From the NCBI GenBank assembly GCA_034437815.1, contig DAOTTC010000072.1, positions 1-64,000 of the forward strand: a stretch of 64,000 nucleotides of DNA, given 5' to 3'. This DNA comes from JADMIH01 sp034437815 (GTDB taxonomy: Bacteria > Chloroflexota > Chloroflexia > QHBQ01 > JADMIH01). Below, piece by piece: positions 20,386-27,721 of the stretch. The translations under genes were made by a program, and so were the position numbers. Below the pieces are notes generated by a model. The model had not been told where the DNA came from. It worked only from the letters and a program-made list of their open reading frames with translations, and ran no database searches. Positions within the stretch are counted from its first letter, which is position 1; the number at the start of each line of letters is the position of its first letter.

Positions 20386-21762
20386 TTACTCTGCGAAGAT
20401 GGCCTGCACCTTTTCTATGCCTTCGACCAGCGCGTCAACCTCGTCCTTCCTGTTGTAGATATAGAAGGATGCGCGGCACAGGGCGGGCACGTTCAGGTGG
20501 TGCATGAGCGGCTGGGCGCAGTGGTGCCCGGCGCGTATGGCGATGCCCTCGCGGTCCAGAATGGTGGCCGCGTCGTGCGGGTGCACGCCCTCCACCGAGA
20601 AGGCTACCACCCCGCCCTTGTGCTCGGCGTCGGGGCCGTACACAGTCACGCCGGGCATGGCGTGCAGTCGGTCGAGGGCGTAGGCCGTCAGCTCCTGCTC
20701 GTGGGCGTGCACGTTGTGCATGCCAATGGCCGACAGGTAGTCCACCGCTGCCCCCAGCCCGATGGCCTCGGCGATGGCCGGGGTACCCGCCTCGAACTTC
20801 CACGGCAGTTCGTTGGTGGTGAAGCCCTCCAGTGTGACGGTGCTTATCATGTCGCCTCCGCCGAGGAAGGGGGGCATCTCTTCGAGCAGGTGGCGCTTAC
20901 CGTACAGCACGCCGATGCCGGTTGGCCCGCACATCTTGTGGCCGGAGAAGGCGAGGAAGCCCACGTCCAGCGCCTGCACATCTACGGGCAGGTGGGGCAC
21001 ACTCTGTGCGCCGTCCAGCAGTACCAGCGCACCTGCCTCGTGGGCCTGCGCTATGATATCTGCCACCGGGTTGATGGTGCCCAGCACGTTGCTCATGTGG
21101 GTGATGCTCACCAGCTTCACGCCCCTGAGCAGTTCGCGCAGGTCTTTGAGCACCAGCAGGCCATGGGCATTCACGTCGAGCCAGCGCACTTTGATGCCCC
21201 GCTCGGCGGCCAGCATGTGCCACGGCACGATGTTGGAGTGGTGCTCCATCTTGCTGAGCAGTACCACGTCGCCGGGTTGCAGGTTGGCGCGGCCCCACGC
21301 ATAGGCCACCAGATTGATAGCCTCGGTGGCGTTGCGGGTGAAGATTATCTCACGACTGCTCTTCGCGTTGATGAAGCGGGCTATGCGGGCGCGGGCCTTT
21401 TCATAGCGGTCGGTGGCCGACTCGCTCAGCAGGTACACGCCGCGGTGGATGTTGGCATTGGTGGTGAGGTAGTACTCGTCCATGGCGTCCAGCACCACCT
21501 GCGGCTTCTGCGAGGTGGCCGTGCTGTCCAGATATATAAGGGGCTTGCCGTGCACAGTGCGCGACAGGATAGGGAAGTCGGCGCGCACCCGGTCCCAATC
21601 CACTTCGGCGGCTGTGGACTGGGGCTTCGATTCCACCTCTACGGACGTAGACGGGTTGGCGCTGGCCGTGTCCGCCCCATGCGGACTCGCGCCCGTGCCT
21701 GTACCTGTACCTGTGCCCGCCCTCACGTCCAGAAGTATCTTGTTGTCAGACCCGGTAATCAT
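20386..21762 (-). CDS. sufS: Cysteine desulfurase SufS
   Basis: PLP enzyme that removes sulfur from cysteine as a persulfide for cluster assembly. The 458-residue protein has the group II desulfurase features: Y-L-D-S-T-A-T-S-Q-K-P near 75, H-H-S-N-I-V-P-W, the PLP-lysine in S-G-H-K-M-C-G-P-T-G-I-G, and the catalytic cysteine in R-A-G-H-H-C-A-Q-P. An extra N-terminal segment of about 50 residues (with G-T-G-T-G-T-G-T-G) is encoded partly by a hexamer tandem repeat and is probably disordered. The frame from 21762 uses ATG behind GGACGGTGAGAT. It follows sufD after a 351-base gap that contains a hicA remnant. Confidence 0.93.
   Translation of the reverse strand: MITGSDNKILLDVRAGTGTGTGTGASPHGADTASANPSTSVEVESKPQSTAAEVDWDRVRADFPILSRTVHGKPLIYLDSTATSQKPQVVLDAMDEYYLTTNANIHRGVYLLSESATDRYEKARARIARFINAKSSREIIFTRNATEAINLVAYAWGRANLQPGDVVLLSKMEHHSNIVPWHMLAAERGIKVRWLDVNAHGLLVLKDLRELLRGVKLVSITHMSNVLGTINPVADIIAQAHEAGALVLLDGAQSVPHLPVDVQALDVGFLAFSGHKMCGPTGIGVLYGKRHLLEEMPPFLGGGDMISTVTLEGFTTNELPWKFEAGTPAIAEAIGLGAAVDYLSAIGMHNVHAHEQELTAYALDRLHAMPGVTVYGPDAEHKGGVVAFSVEGVHPHDAATILDREGIAIRAGHHCAQPLMHHLNVPALCRASFYIYNRKDEVDALVEGIEKVQAIFAE
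21694..21720. repeat. Hexamer tandem repeat inside the sufS 5' region
   Basis: CCTGTA-type units repeat in frame here and encode the alternating G-T stretch at the SufS N-terminus. Because the unit is six bases, copy changes alter the protein length without frameshift. Confidence 0.8.
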
Positions 21763-21779
21763 ATCTCACCGTCCTATGC

Positions 21780-21981
21780 TTATTGCGCCTCTGTCAGCAT
21801 CTCCAGTGCTCTACGCACATCTTTCCTGATAAGGTTTAGCGCCGTCTTCATCGCCGCCGGCCAGTAACTCTTGCATCGGGGTGAGGGGGTGCTCCCATAC
21901 GGTTTGACTGCCTTTTCCGGGCCGTATGATAATCCAGCCTTTCGCAACTGTGCCCTTCAGGTCGCGGATTCTGGGGGGCAT
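21780..21981 (-). pseudogene. Frameshifted HicA-like toxin remnant
   Basis: From the ATG at 21981, 56 residues read in one frame: M-P-P-R-I-R-D-L at the start, G-W-I-I-I-R-P-G-K-G-S-Q, E-H-P-L-T-P, then A-G-G-D-E-D-G-A-K-P-Y-Q-E before TAG at 21813-21811. This resembles the HicA family variants with G-K-G-S-H and G-D-D-A-K-P-Y-Q-E; here S-Q replaces the usual S-H, so the catalytic His appears lost. Directly after the Y-Q-E the neighbouring frame continues with D-V-R-R-A-L-E-M-L-T-E-A-Q and a stop at 21782-21780, as the intact family does. A one-base shift therefore separates the two halves. No HicB antitoxin is adjacent. It sits within the suf operon between sufD and sufS. Confidence 0.65.
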
Positions 21982-22010
21982 AAGCGGTCCCTCACAGGCA
22001 TTACGGGCGA

Positions 22011-22046
22011 TGGTAATGGTAATGGTAATGGTAATGGTGATAGTGA
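22011..22046. repeat. Hexamer tandem repeat (TGGTAA)n
   Basis: Four copies of TGGTAA followed by TGGTGA and TAGTGA lie in the gap downstream of sufD, just upstream of the hicA remnant on the minus strand. No coding role is visible. Confidence 0.9.
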
Positions 22047-22113
22047 TAGATGGGGGGAGAAAATGCAGGGGCGCCCTGACCTGCTCCGCGCCCCTGCCCT
22101 ACCCTGCAACCTG

Positions 22114-23517
22114 CTACTGTGCCTCGTGTGCTTCGCCCGGCCTCTCCGCGCCCTTGCCGATGCGCGGCAGAGCCACCTTGTGCTGGATGACCTCCCTCAG
22201 CCTCTCGCGCACCGATTCGAGGGGCATCTCCTCGATCACCGGCTCGAAGAAGCCTCCCACTATCAGCTTTTCGGCCTCCACGCGGTCAATGCCCCGGCTC
22301 ATCAGGTAGAATACCTGCTCTTCGGGGATGGTGCCCACGGTTGCGCCGTGCGAACACTTCACGTCGTCGGCCAGTATCTCCAGCCCGGGGATGGAGTTGG
22401 CGCGCGCCCCCTCACTCAGGAACAGGGTGTGCATCGAAAGGTAAGAGTCGGTACGCTGAGCGCCATGGTCCACCTTGATGATGCCCTCGAAGCCCAGACG
22501 CGACACGTCGCGCAGTGCGCCCTTGAACAGGATGTCGCCGTAGGTGTCCTCGGCCACGTGGTGGGTGTTGGAAGTGTTGTCGAAGTGCTGGTCGCCGTCG
22601 GTGAAGCATATACCGCGGGTGAGGGTTTTGGCGTGTCTGCCGAGGAGTTGGGTCTCGGCGTGGGCCTTGAGCAGTTTGCCGCCCATTTCCCCGATCACCC
22701 AGTGCATCAGGCCGCCCGCCTGCACGGTGGCGTAGCGGGTGGCGAACGAATACACGTTGCGGCCCCACTCTTGCAGTGACGTGAACTCCACAGTGGCCTC
22801 TTCGCCCACCGCCACCTCTACCACGCCGGAGTGCAGACCCTGCCACGGCGCATCGTCCGAGTGGAACTCTTCGATGTAGCGCACGGTGGAGCCTTTATCG
22901 GCCACGATGAGGGTGTGGCCGAGGGCCATGGCACCCCGACCTTCCAGCCTGTACACCACGTGCACCGGCAGTTCCACGGTCACCCCTTGGGGCACGTACA
23001 GGAACACCCCGCCGGTCCACAGCGCGGTGTGCAGGGCGGCGAATTTGTCGCGGTTGGGCTTCACCAGCTGGTGCAGATACTGGCGCACGAGGTCGGGGTG
23101 ATCGCGCACGGCCTCCTGAAGCGAGGTGAAGATCACGCCCTGCGAGCGCACGCTTTCGGGTATATGCAGATATGCCGGTTCGGAGTTGATCTGCACCAGC
23201 AGACTGCCCTGTCGTTCAGCTTCGCCCACCAGTGTGACGAGGTCGCGGGCGGCCTCGCCCCGGCGGGTGGCGGGCACGTAGGGGCGCATCTGCGTCAGGT
23301 CCAGCGTGCTCACATCGGTGGTCCACCACTGGGCGATGCCCTTGGTCCATTTGGGCAGGGGCAATTCCTCGAACGCCCGCCAGCCCTCAAGGCGCGACTG
23401 CCTGAGCCAGTCCGGCTCGCCGAGGCTGTCGGACAGGGCCAGCACGGCGTTGTCCCCCAGACCGGGCAGTTGCACCAGCAGGTCGGTGCGCGCTTCGGTG
23501 GCTCTAAGCGTGGTCAT
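22114..23517 (-). CDS. sufD: SufD-type component of the SUF Fe-S scaffold
   Basis: This 467-residue protein is a SufB/SufD-superfamily beta-helix protein. The C-terminal half has G-V-F-L-Y-V-P-Q-G-V-T-V-E-L-P, then V-E-F-T-S-L-Q-E-W, and D-D-V-K-C-S-H-G-A-T-V-G-T-I-P-E-E-Q-V-F-Y-L. The K-C-S-H-G motif with Cys and His matches SufD, which forms the SufBC2D scaffold; typical SufB cysteine motifs are not seen. It overlaps the end of sufC by 14 bases. The start at 23517 is supported by GGAGG nine bases upstream; a frame extending to 23670 is rejected because the extension is out of character. No separate sufB gene is present in the window. Confidence 0.85.
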   Translation of the reverse strand: MTTLRATEARTDLLVQLPGLGDNAVLALSDSLGEPDWLRQSRLEGWRAFEELPLPKWTKGIAQWWTTDVSTLDLTQMRPYVPATRRGEAARDLVTLVGEAERQGSLLVQINSEPAYLHIPESVRSQGVIFTSLQEAVRDHPDLVRQYLHQLVKPNRDKFAALHTALWTGGVFLYVPQGVTVELPVHVVYRLEGRGAMALGHTLIVADKGSTVRYIEEFHSDDAPWQGLHSGVVEVAVGEEATVEFTSLQEWGRNVYSFATRYATVQAGGLMHWVIGEMGGKLLKAHAETQLLGRHAKTLTRGICFTDGDQHFDNTSNTHHVAEDTYGDILFKGALRDVSRLGFEGIIKVDHGAQRTDSYLSMHTLFLSEGARANSIPGLEILADDVKCSHGATVGTIPEEQVFYLMSRGIDRVEAEKLIVGGFFEPVIEEMPLESVRERLREVIQHKVALPRIGKGAERPGEAHEAQ

Positions 23518-24514
23518 GCCCTGCCACCTCCGCTTCCGCTTCCACTTCTCCCTCGGTCTGTCCCTCGGCCTCGGTCTCGTCCATGTAGTCGGTCTTGAGC
23601 CAGTCGTAGCCCTGAGCCTCCAGTTCCTGAGCCAACTCAGGGCCGCCGGAGCGCACGATGCGCCCATCAATCATCACATGCACAAAGTCGGGTTTGACGT
23701 AGTTCAGGATGCGCTGGTAGTGGGTGACCAGCAGGATGCCCCGCTCAGGCCCGCGCAGGCGATTGATGCCCTCGGCCACCACGCGCACCGCGTCAATGTC
23801 CAGACCGGAGTCCGGCTCGTCCAGCATGGCGATCTTGGGTTTGAGCATGGCCATCTGCAAAATCTCCAGCCTCTTCTTCTCGCCGCCGGAGAAGCCGTCG
23901 TTCACGTAACGGGTGGCGAAGCTCTCGTCCATCTTAAGCATAGCGAGGGCCTCGCGCAGCTGTTTGCGGAACTCGCGCAGGGCGGGATTGGCGCGCGCCG
24001 TGCCGCCGCGGCCCACGTAGGTGGGCTGGGCCAGCGCATGCCCGTCGCCAGTGGTGCCCGCTTCACCCACCTCACGTTTCACCTCGCCAGTCTCGGTGAG
24101 CAGTTCCTGCTCGGAGCGGGCGCGGGGTTTGGTGAGCGATACCAGCGCGGTGCGGATGAAGTTGGCTACGGTCACGCCGGGGATGGCCGATGGGTACTGG
24201 AAGCCGAGGAACAGGCCCAGTCTGGCCCGCTCGTCCGGCGACAGCTCCAGCAGGTCCTCGCCGTCGAGGGTGGCCGTGCCCTCGGTGATCTCGTACAATG
24301 GGTGGCCCATGAGGGCATTGACCAGTGTGGACTTGCCCGAACCGTTAGGCCCCATCAGGGCGTGCACCTCGCCCCGACGCACGGTCAGGTCCACTCCCTT
24401 GAGTATCTCGCGGCCTTCCACGGCCACGTGCAAGTTGCGGATGACCAGCCCTTCGCCTGTGCTGGGCCGGTCGGCTACAGCTATATTCAGGTCGGTCTCA
24501 GCTTGGTTTGCCAT
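23504..24514 (-). CDS. sufC: SufC, ATPase of the SUF Fe-S assembly complex
   Basis: This 336-residue ABC-type ATPase is cytosolic and drives scaffold rearrangement with SufB/SufD. It has Walker A G-P-N-G-S-G-K-S-T, the signature F-S-G-G-E-K-K-R-L-E-I-L-Q, Walker B M-L-D-E-P-D-S-G-L-D-I-D, and the SufC-typical T-H-Y-Q-R-I-L-N-Y-V. It is longer than the usual 250 because of an insertion between Walker A and the signature (about residues 130-170) and an acidic C-terminal tail rich in E and A. The ATG at 24514 is chosen; GAGGAGG lies 14 bases upstream, rather far. A longer frame begins at 24559. Confidence 0.92.
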   Translation of the reverse strand: MANQAETDLNIAVADRPSTGEGLVIRNLHVAVEGREILKGVDLTVRRGEVHALMGPNGSGKSTLVNALMGHPLYEITEGTATLDGEDLLELSPDERARLGLFLGFQYPSAIPGVTVANFIRTALVSLTKPRARSEQELLTETGEVKREVGEAGTTGDGHALAQPTYVGRGGTARANPALREFRKQLREALAMLKMDESFATRYVNDGFSGGEKKRLEILQMAMLKPKIAMLDEPDSGLDIDAVRVVAEGINRLRGPERGILLVTHYQRILNYVKPDFVHVMIDGRIVRSGGPELAQELEAQGYDWLKTDYMDETEAEGQTEGEVEAEAEVAGHDHA

Positions 24515-24606
24515 GATTGTGTTGTGTTCCTCCTCGCGTTCAGTCGTCGGTAGTCGCATTGGGGTTTTGGGTTGCTCTCTGTATGTCAGGCATCACATCT
24601 TTACTC

Positions 24607-25344
24607 TCACTCCGGTATGCCTACCGAAGTGACATCTTTCTTCTTCTCGACCAGCCGGACGGGTGCGCTGGTGATGTGGAACTCGCAGGCGCATTGCCCG
24701 TCCACGATGCGCCCCGCCTCAGACAGTTTGACCCCCACGCCGGGGCCGAGCAGTTCGGCCAGCATCTCCTGCTCCATCTCGCATACCTCGTAGTGGCTCT
24801 TAGCCACGTCGAAGTAGGGGCAGGTGTGGGTCTTGAGCACGTAGCTCTCGGCATGCCGGCCCTCTTGCTCTTCTGAACCGGAAGGCATCGCAGATGGCAT
24901 CATGGATATCTCCATACCCGACTGGCCGAGGGCGCCCACCAGCCCCAGCAGCTTCTGGGACAACTCCTTGCCCTGCGCCTGCCCGGCGAACTTGTCGGCC
25001 ATGCGCCTGCTCACGCGGTTGAGCAGCGCCTTCAGCCCTTCGGGACCGTGCAAGGCCAGCGTCTCTTCGAGCAGCAGCAGGGCCAGCGTGCCATAGTCCT
25101 TTGGGAAAAGCTCCTGCGCCTTAGGGGTGAGAGAGTACACGTAGTAGGGGCGGCCTATCTCACCGCGCACGCGCGTGGCCTGAATGAAGCCTTCGTGCAG
25201 AAGGTGGGCCACCTGCTCGCGCACGGCGGTAGTGGTCACGCCCATCTCGGCCTCAAGGTCTTTGATGGAGGCCGAGCCAAGGCGCTGGATGATACGCAAC
25301 ACCTCGCCTCGCGGCGAGCCTCCGACCTGTTTGGGATCAACCAT
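24607..25344 (-). CDS. sufR: SufR-type Fe-S cluster-sensing transcriptional regulator
   Basis: This 245-residue protein begins with a winged helix (residues about 12-75; I-I-Q-R-L-G-S-A-S-I-K-D-L-E-A-E-M-G-V-T-T-T-A-V). The C-terminal region carries cysteines that should ligate an Fe-S cluster: H-T-C-P-Y-F, E-V-C-E-M and D-G-Q-C-A-C-E-F. In cyanobacteria and actinobacteria SufR represses the suf operon when its own cluster is intact. It is the first gene of the suf cluster here. The start at 25344 is favoured by GGAGG ten bases upstream; the promoter at 25420-25449 lies about 80 bases before it. Confidence 0.93.
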   Translation of the reverse strand: MVDPKQVGGSPRGEVLRIIQRLGSASIKDLEAEMGVTTTAVREQVAHLLHEGFIQATRVRGEIGRPYYVYSLTPKAQELFPKDYGTLALLLLEETLALHGPEGLKALLNRVSRRMADKFAGQAQGKELSQKLLGLVGALGQSGMEISMMPSAMPSGSEEQEGRHAESYVLKTHTCPYFDVAKSHYEVCEMEQEMLAELLGPGVGVKLSEAGRIVDGQCACEFHITSAPVRLVEKKKDVTSVGIPE

Positions 25345-25419
25345 AGTCAACAATCCTCCACTCAAGCGGCGCCCGGCATGCCGCCGGCACCCTGCACCGG
25401 TATGCCGGCACTACCGTCC

Positions 25420-25449
25420 ATTATAGCATGAGAAGGCCATCGAAGTCAA
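25420..25449 (-). promoter_or_regulatory. Promoter of the suf operon
   Basis: TTGACT (25449-25444) and TATAAT (25425-25420) on the minus strand are 18 bases apart. Transcription would begin near 25413, about 70 bases upstream of sufR. Confidence 0.8.
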
Positions 25450-25451
25450 TT

Positions 25452-25471
25452 TATACAGGGAAAACTGTGTA
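25452..25471. promoter_or_regulatory. Imperfect palindrome next to the suf promoter, candidate SufR operator
   Basis: TATACAGGGAAAACTGTGTA has ACAG-N6-CTGT at its centre with further matches outwards. It adjoins the -35 box on the upstream side. Assignment to SufR rests on position and symmetry only. Confidence 0.4.
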
Positions 25472-25507
25472 AAATTCGCCCCCGGCATATTTCTTGCTCT
25501 GCTGCTT

Positions 25508-25589
25508 TATACCAATTATCCATGGAAAGGCTATAAATTGAGATGAGACGCGGTCTTGTCTTGATCGCCTTTGCTCGGATAACTGGTTA
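25508..25589. repeat. Family A intergenic element, short copy
   Basis: Left end ACCAATTATCCATGGAAAGG followed by CTATAAATTG; right end ATCGCCTTTGCTCGGATAAC. The two ends are inverted relative to one another (AAAGGC near one, GCCTTT near the other), as in the other copies, but the G/C-rich core is missing. It lies between the suf promoter region and the SRPBCC gene. Confidence 0.8.
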
Positions 25590-25636
25590 GAAGGCCGGTC
25601 ACTCTATCATCGTGGGAGGATAGCCAAAGATAGCCG

Positions 25637-26173
25637 ATGCGCGTGGAAAAAGACATCACCGTGAACGCCCCGGTTGACCGGGTGTATGCACTGTGGACCG
25701 ACTTCGAGAATTTCCCTGCCTTCATGAAGCATGTGGAGTCGGTGCGGCGGGTGGGAGATAACATACTGCACTGGAAGGCCAAGATAGGGCCTGTCGAGAA
25801 GGAATGGGACGCTGAGATAAAGGGCATGGTGCCTAACCGCTCGGTTACGTGGCACTCCACGACAGGAGCGCGCAACGCCGGAGCCGTCACCCTCTCTCAA
25901 CGGGGCAATATCACAGAGGTGCATGTGGTCATCGAATACGACCCCACATGGTTTGAGGCACTGGGCGATGCCATCACCCGGTCTATGTCGCGCAGTGTGG
26001 AAGAGGACTTGGAACGCTTCAAGAGGCTGGCCGAAGGCACCGACCCCCAACTGGCGGATCGAGAGGCCGGCCCGCACAAAGGTCAGCACGGCGTTCAGGG
26101 CACTGACCTGACCTATTCCAGAGATTGGAAAGAGCACCCCAACCCCACCCGGCAAGACCAAGGCCAAGCCTAG
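25637..26173 (+). CDS. SRPBCC (START/Bet v1-like) ligand-binding protein
   Basis: This 178-residue protein has the polyketide cyclase/dehydrase-like fold pattern: V-E-K-D-I-T-V-N-A-P-V-D-R-V-Y-A-L-W at the N-terminus, F-P-A-F-M-K-H-V-E-S-V, then W-D-A-E-I and P-N-R-S-V-T-W-H-S. Such domains have a deep hydrophobic cavity. The C-terminal amphipathic helix ends about residue 137; the final 40 residues are polar and low complexity. The family has varied roles (lipid binding, chaperone, membrane-associated), so no specific function is claimed. The stop TAG lies in the first bases of a family B repeat, so the repeat appears to supply the last codon. Confidence 0.8.
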   Translation: MRVEKDITVNAPVDRVYALWTDFENFPAFMKHVESVRRVGDNILHWKAKIGPVEKEWDAEIKGMVPNRSVTWHSTTGARNAGAVTLSQRGNITEVHVVIEYDPTWFEALGDAITRSMSRSVEEDLERFKRLAEGTDPQLADREAGPHKGQHGVQGTDLTYSRDWKEHPNPTRQDQGQA

Positions 26174-26318
26174 TGCTGTGCAACAGCGCATAGCGTGCAG
26201 TAGATGGGGGCCAAGCCCATTCCCTTTCATGCAAAATGCTGGGGAAGGCAAAGCCGGGGAGGGCACAGCCCCCTAAACCCATCCTCTTATTGCACACAAA
26301 GTGCCGCGAAGTAACTAG
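26170..26318. repeat. Family B intergenic element, flanked by CTAG
   Basis: Begins CCTAGTGCTG and ends with CCTCTTATTGCACACAAAGT then GCCGCGAAGTAACTAG. The right end is the inverse of the left end of the copy at 36072. The G-rich core is approximately GGGGAGGGCACAGCCCC. It follows the SRPBCC gene, whose TAG stop is in the left end. Confidence 0.75.
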
Positions 26319-27367
26319 GGCGAAGGCTCTTGCCTGTCCCCGGCCGGTTGATGCGGTGCCTGCTCGGCCATCTGCCGGTCCAACCCCTGATCGGCCCACG
26401 ACAGCGGGTCTTCGATAGGCTCCAGATGGGTGAATACGGTGGTTTTGGGCAGGGCGCTTATCAGGTCACGCTCTATTTGCTCGCACAGGTTGTGGCCGCG
26501 CATCACGCTCCAGCTACCCGGCACCAGCACGTGCATGGAGATGAAGCGGCGCTGCCCGGCCATGCGGGTGCGCAGGGCGTGGAACCGGATGCCGAGGGCC
26601 TTGTAGGGTTCGAGCACGCGGGTGATGGTCTCGCGGTCGGCGGGCGGCAGGGCGGTATCGAGCAGGCCATGCGCGCTGGCGCTCATCAGCCTGATGCCGA
26701 TCCATGCGATGTTGGCGGCCACGGCCAGCGCAATCAGCGGGTCGAGCACCCACCAGCCGGTGAGTTGAACGAGCAGTACTGCCGCCACCACTCCCAGTGA
26801 AGTCCATACGTCGGTGAGCAGGTGGTGAGCACCGGCGATCAGCGTAATGGAGGACAGGCGCTTGCCGGTGCTCAAGAGCACCAGCGCCACACCCCCGTTG
26901 ATGGCCGTGGCCGCCATCGAAGCCAGCACTCCTAAACCTACGTTCTCCAGCTGGCGTGGGTGCATCAGTCGGTCTATGGCCGCCCATGCGATTCCACCTG
27001 CCGCGATCAGAATCAGCGCGCTCTCCAGCCCGCTGGAGAAGTATTCCGCTTTGGTGTGGCCGTAGGCGTGCTCTTCATCGGGGGGGCGTTCGGCTATGGT
27101 GAGCATCCAGAAGGCCACCAGCGCGGCCAGCAGGTTGGTGAGCGATTCGGCGGCATCGGACAGCAGGCCTATGGAGCCTGTGAGCGCATAAGCCAGCAGT
27201 TTGAGGCCGATGGTGGCTATGGCGGCGATGATCGAGAGGACGGTGAAGTCGCGGGCAGACCTCCCAAGCCCGTCCTTGAAGGTAGGCACGTGACCTTCGT
27301 GGGTATGCAGGTGCATATGCTCGGCGCTTTCCTCGATGGCTCGACCGCCCTGCCTCTTTTCACCCAT
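26315..27367 (-). CDS. Cation diffusion facilitator (CDF) metal transporter
   Basis: This 350-residue inner-membrane protein should export divalent metals in exchange for protons. Six membrane segments lie between about residues 42 and 225. The transport-site motif is visible in L-L-S-D-A-A-E-S-L-T-N (D in helix 2) and H-H-L-L-T-D-V (helix 5). The N-terminal His-rich piece M-H-L-H-T-H-E-G-H may bind metal. The C-terminal cytosolic domain ends in H-L-E-P, typical of CDF proteins. Specific metal (Zn, Fe, Mn, Cd) is not resolved. GAGGCAGGT precedes ATG, and a family A repeat lies just upstream. Confidence 0.9.
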   Translation of the reverse strand: MGEKRQGGRAIEESAEHMHLHTHEGHVPTFKDGLGRSARDFTVLSIIAAIATIGLKLLAYALTGSIGLLSDAAESLTNLLAALVAFWMLTIAERPPDEEHAYGHTKAEYFSSGLESALILIAAGGIAWAAIDRLMHPRQLENVGLGVLASMAATAINGGVALVLLSTGKRLSSITLIAGAHHLLTDVWTSLGVVAAVLLVQLTGWWVLDPLIALAVAANIAWIGIRLMSASAHGLLDTALPPADRETITRVLEPYKALGIRFHALRTRMAGQRRFISMHVLVPGSWSVMRGHNLCEQIERDLISALPKTTVFTHLEPIEDPLSWADQGLDRQMAEQAPHQPAGDRQEPSP

Positions 27368-27388
27368 ACCTGCCTCTACAAGCTAACC

Positions 27389-27497
27389 TTATACCAATTC
27401 TCCATAGAAAGGCTATAAATTGTGGAGAAGACAAGTGGCGACTGGGGAGCACCCCTGCACCCCCGGAATTCATCGCCTTTACTCGAATAAGTGGTAT
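27389..27497. repeat. Family A intergenic element
   Basis: Left end ATACCAATTCTCCATAGAAA followed by GGCTATAAATTG, core GGGGAGCACCCCTGCACCCC, right end TTCATCGCCTTTACTCGAAT. The ends are imperfect inverted repeats. It lies 22 bases from the CDF start codon. Confidence 0.85.
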
Positions 27498-27593
27498 TAC
27501 ACTGATTTCGTGGCACCTACAGGATAGTATACGACATCAGCACAGGGGTCTCGTCTCGGCGGCTAACACCAATTACCCGAGCAAACGTAGGGG

Positions 27594-27693
27594 CAGGCCC
27601 CCGTGCCTGCCCCGTTCGCAGGCCCCCGTGCCTGCCCCGTTCGCAGGCCCCCGTGCCTGCCCCGTTCGCAGGCCCCCGTACCTGCCCCATTCT
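27594..27693. repeat. 25-bp tandem repeat, four copies, each palindromic
   Basis: The unit starts CAGGCCCCCGTGCCTGCCCC and ends GTTCG; copies start at 27594, 27619, 27644 and 27669, the last slightly changed. Each unit can form a CAGG/CCTG hairpin. A family A-like half end (ACACCAATTACCCGAGCAAA) is just upstream at 27568. No spacers, so this is not a CRISPR array. Confidence 0.9.
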
Positions 27694-27721
27694 CCTCTCG
27701 TGGTCGCCTCGTCTAGGCGGT

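Noticed and set aside
22114..23670. Longer form of sufD starting at 23670
   Set aside because: The additional 51 residues are R/P/W-rich and coincide with the end of sufC on the same strand; GGAGG supports 23517.
27594..27693. CRISPR-like repeat
   Set aside because: The four 25-base units are directly adjacent with no spacers and no cas genes are present.
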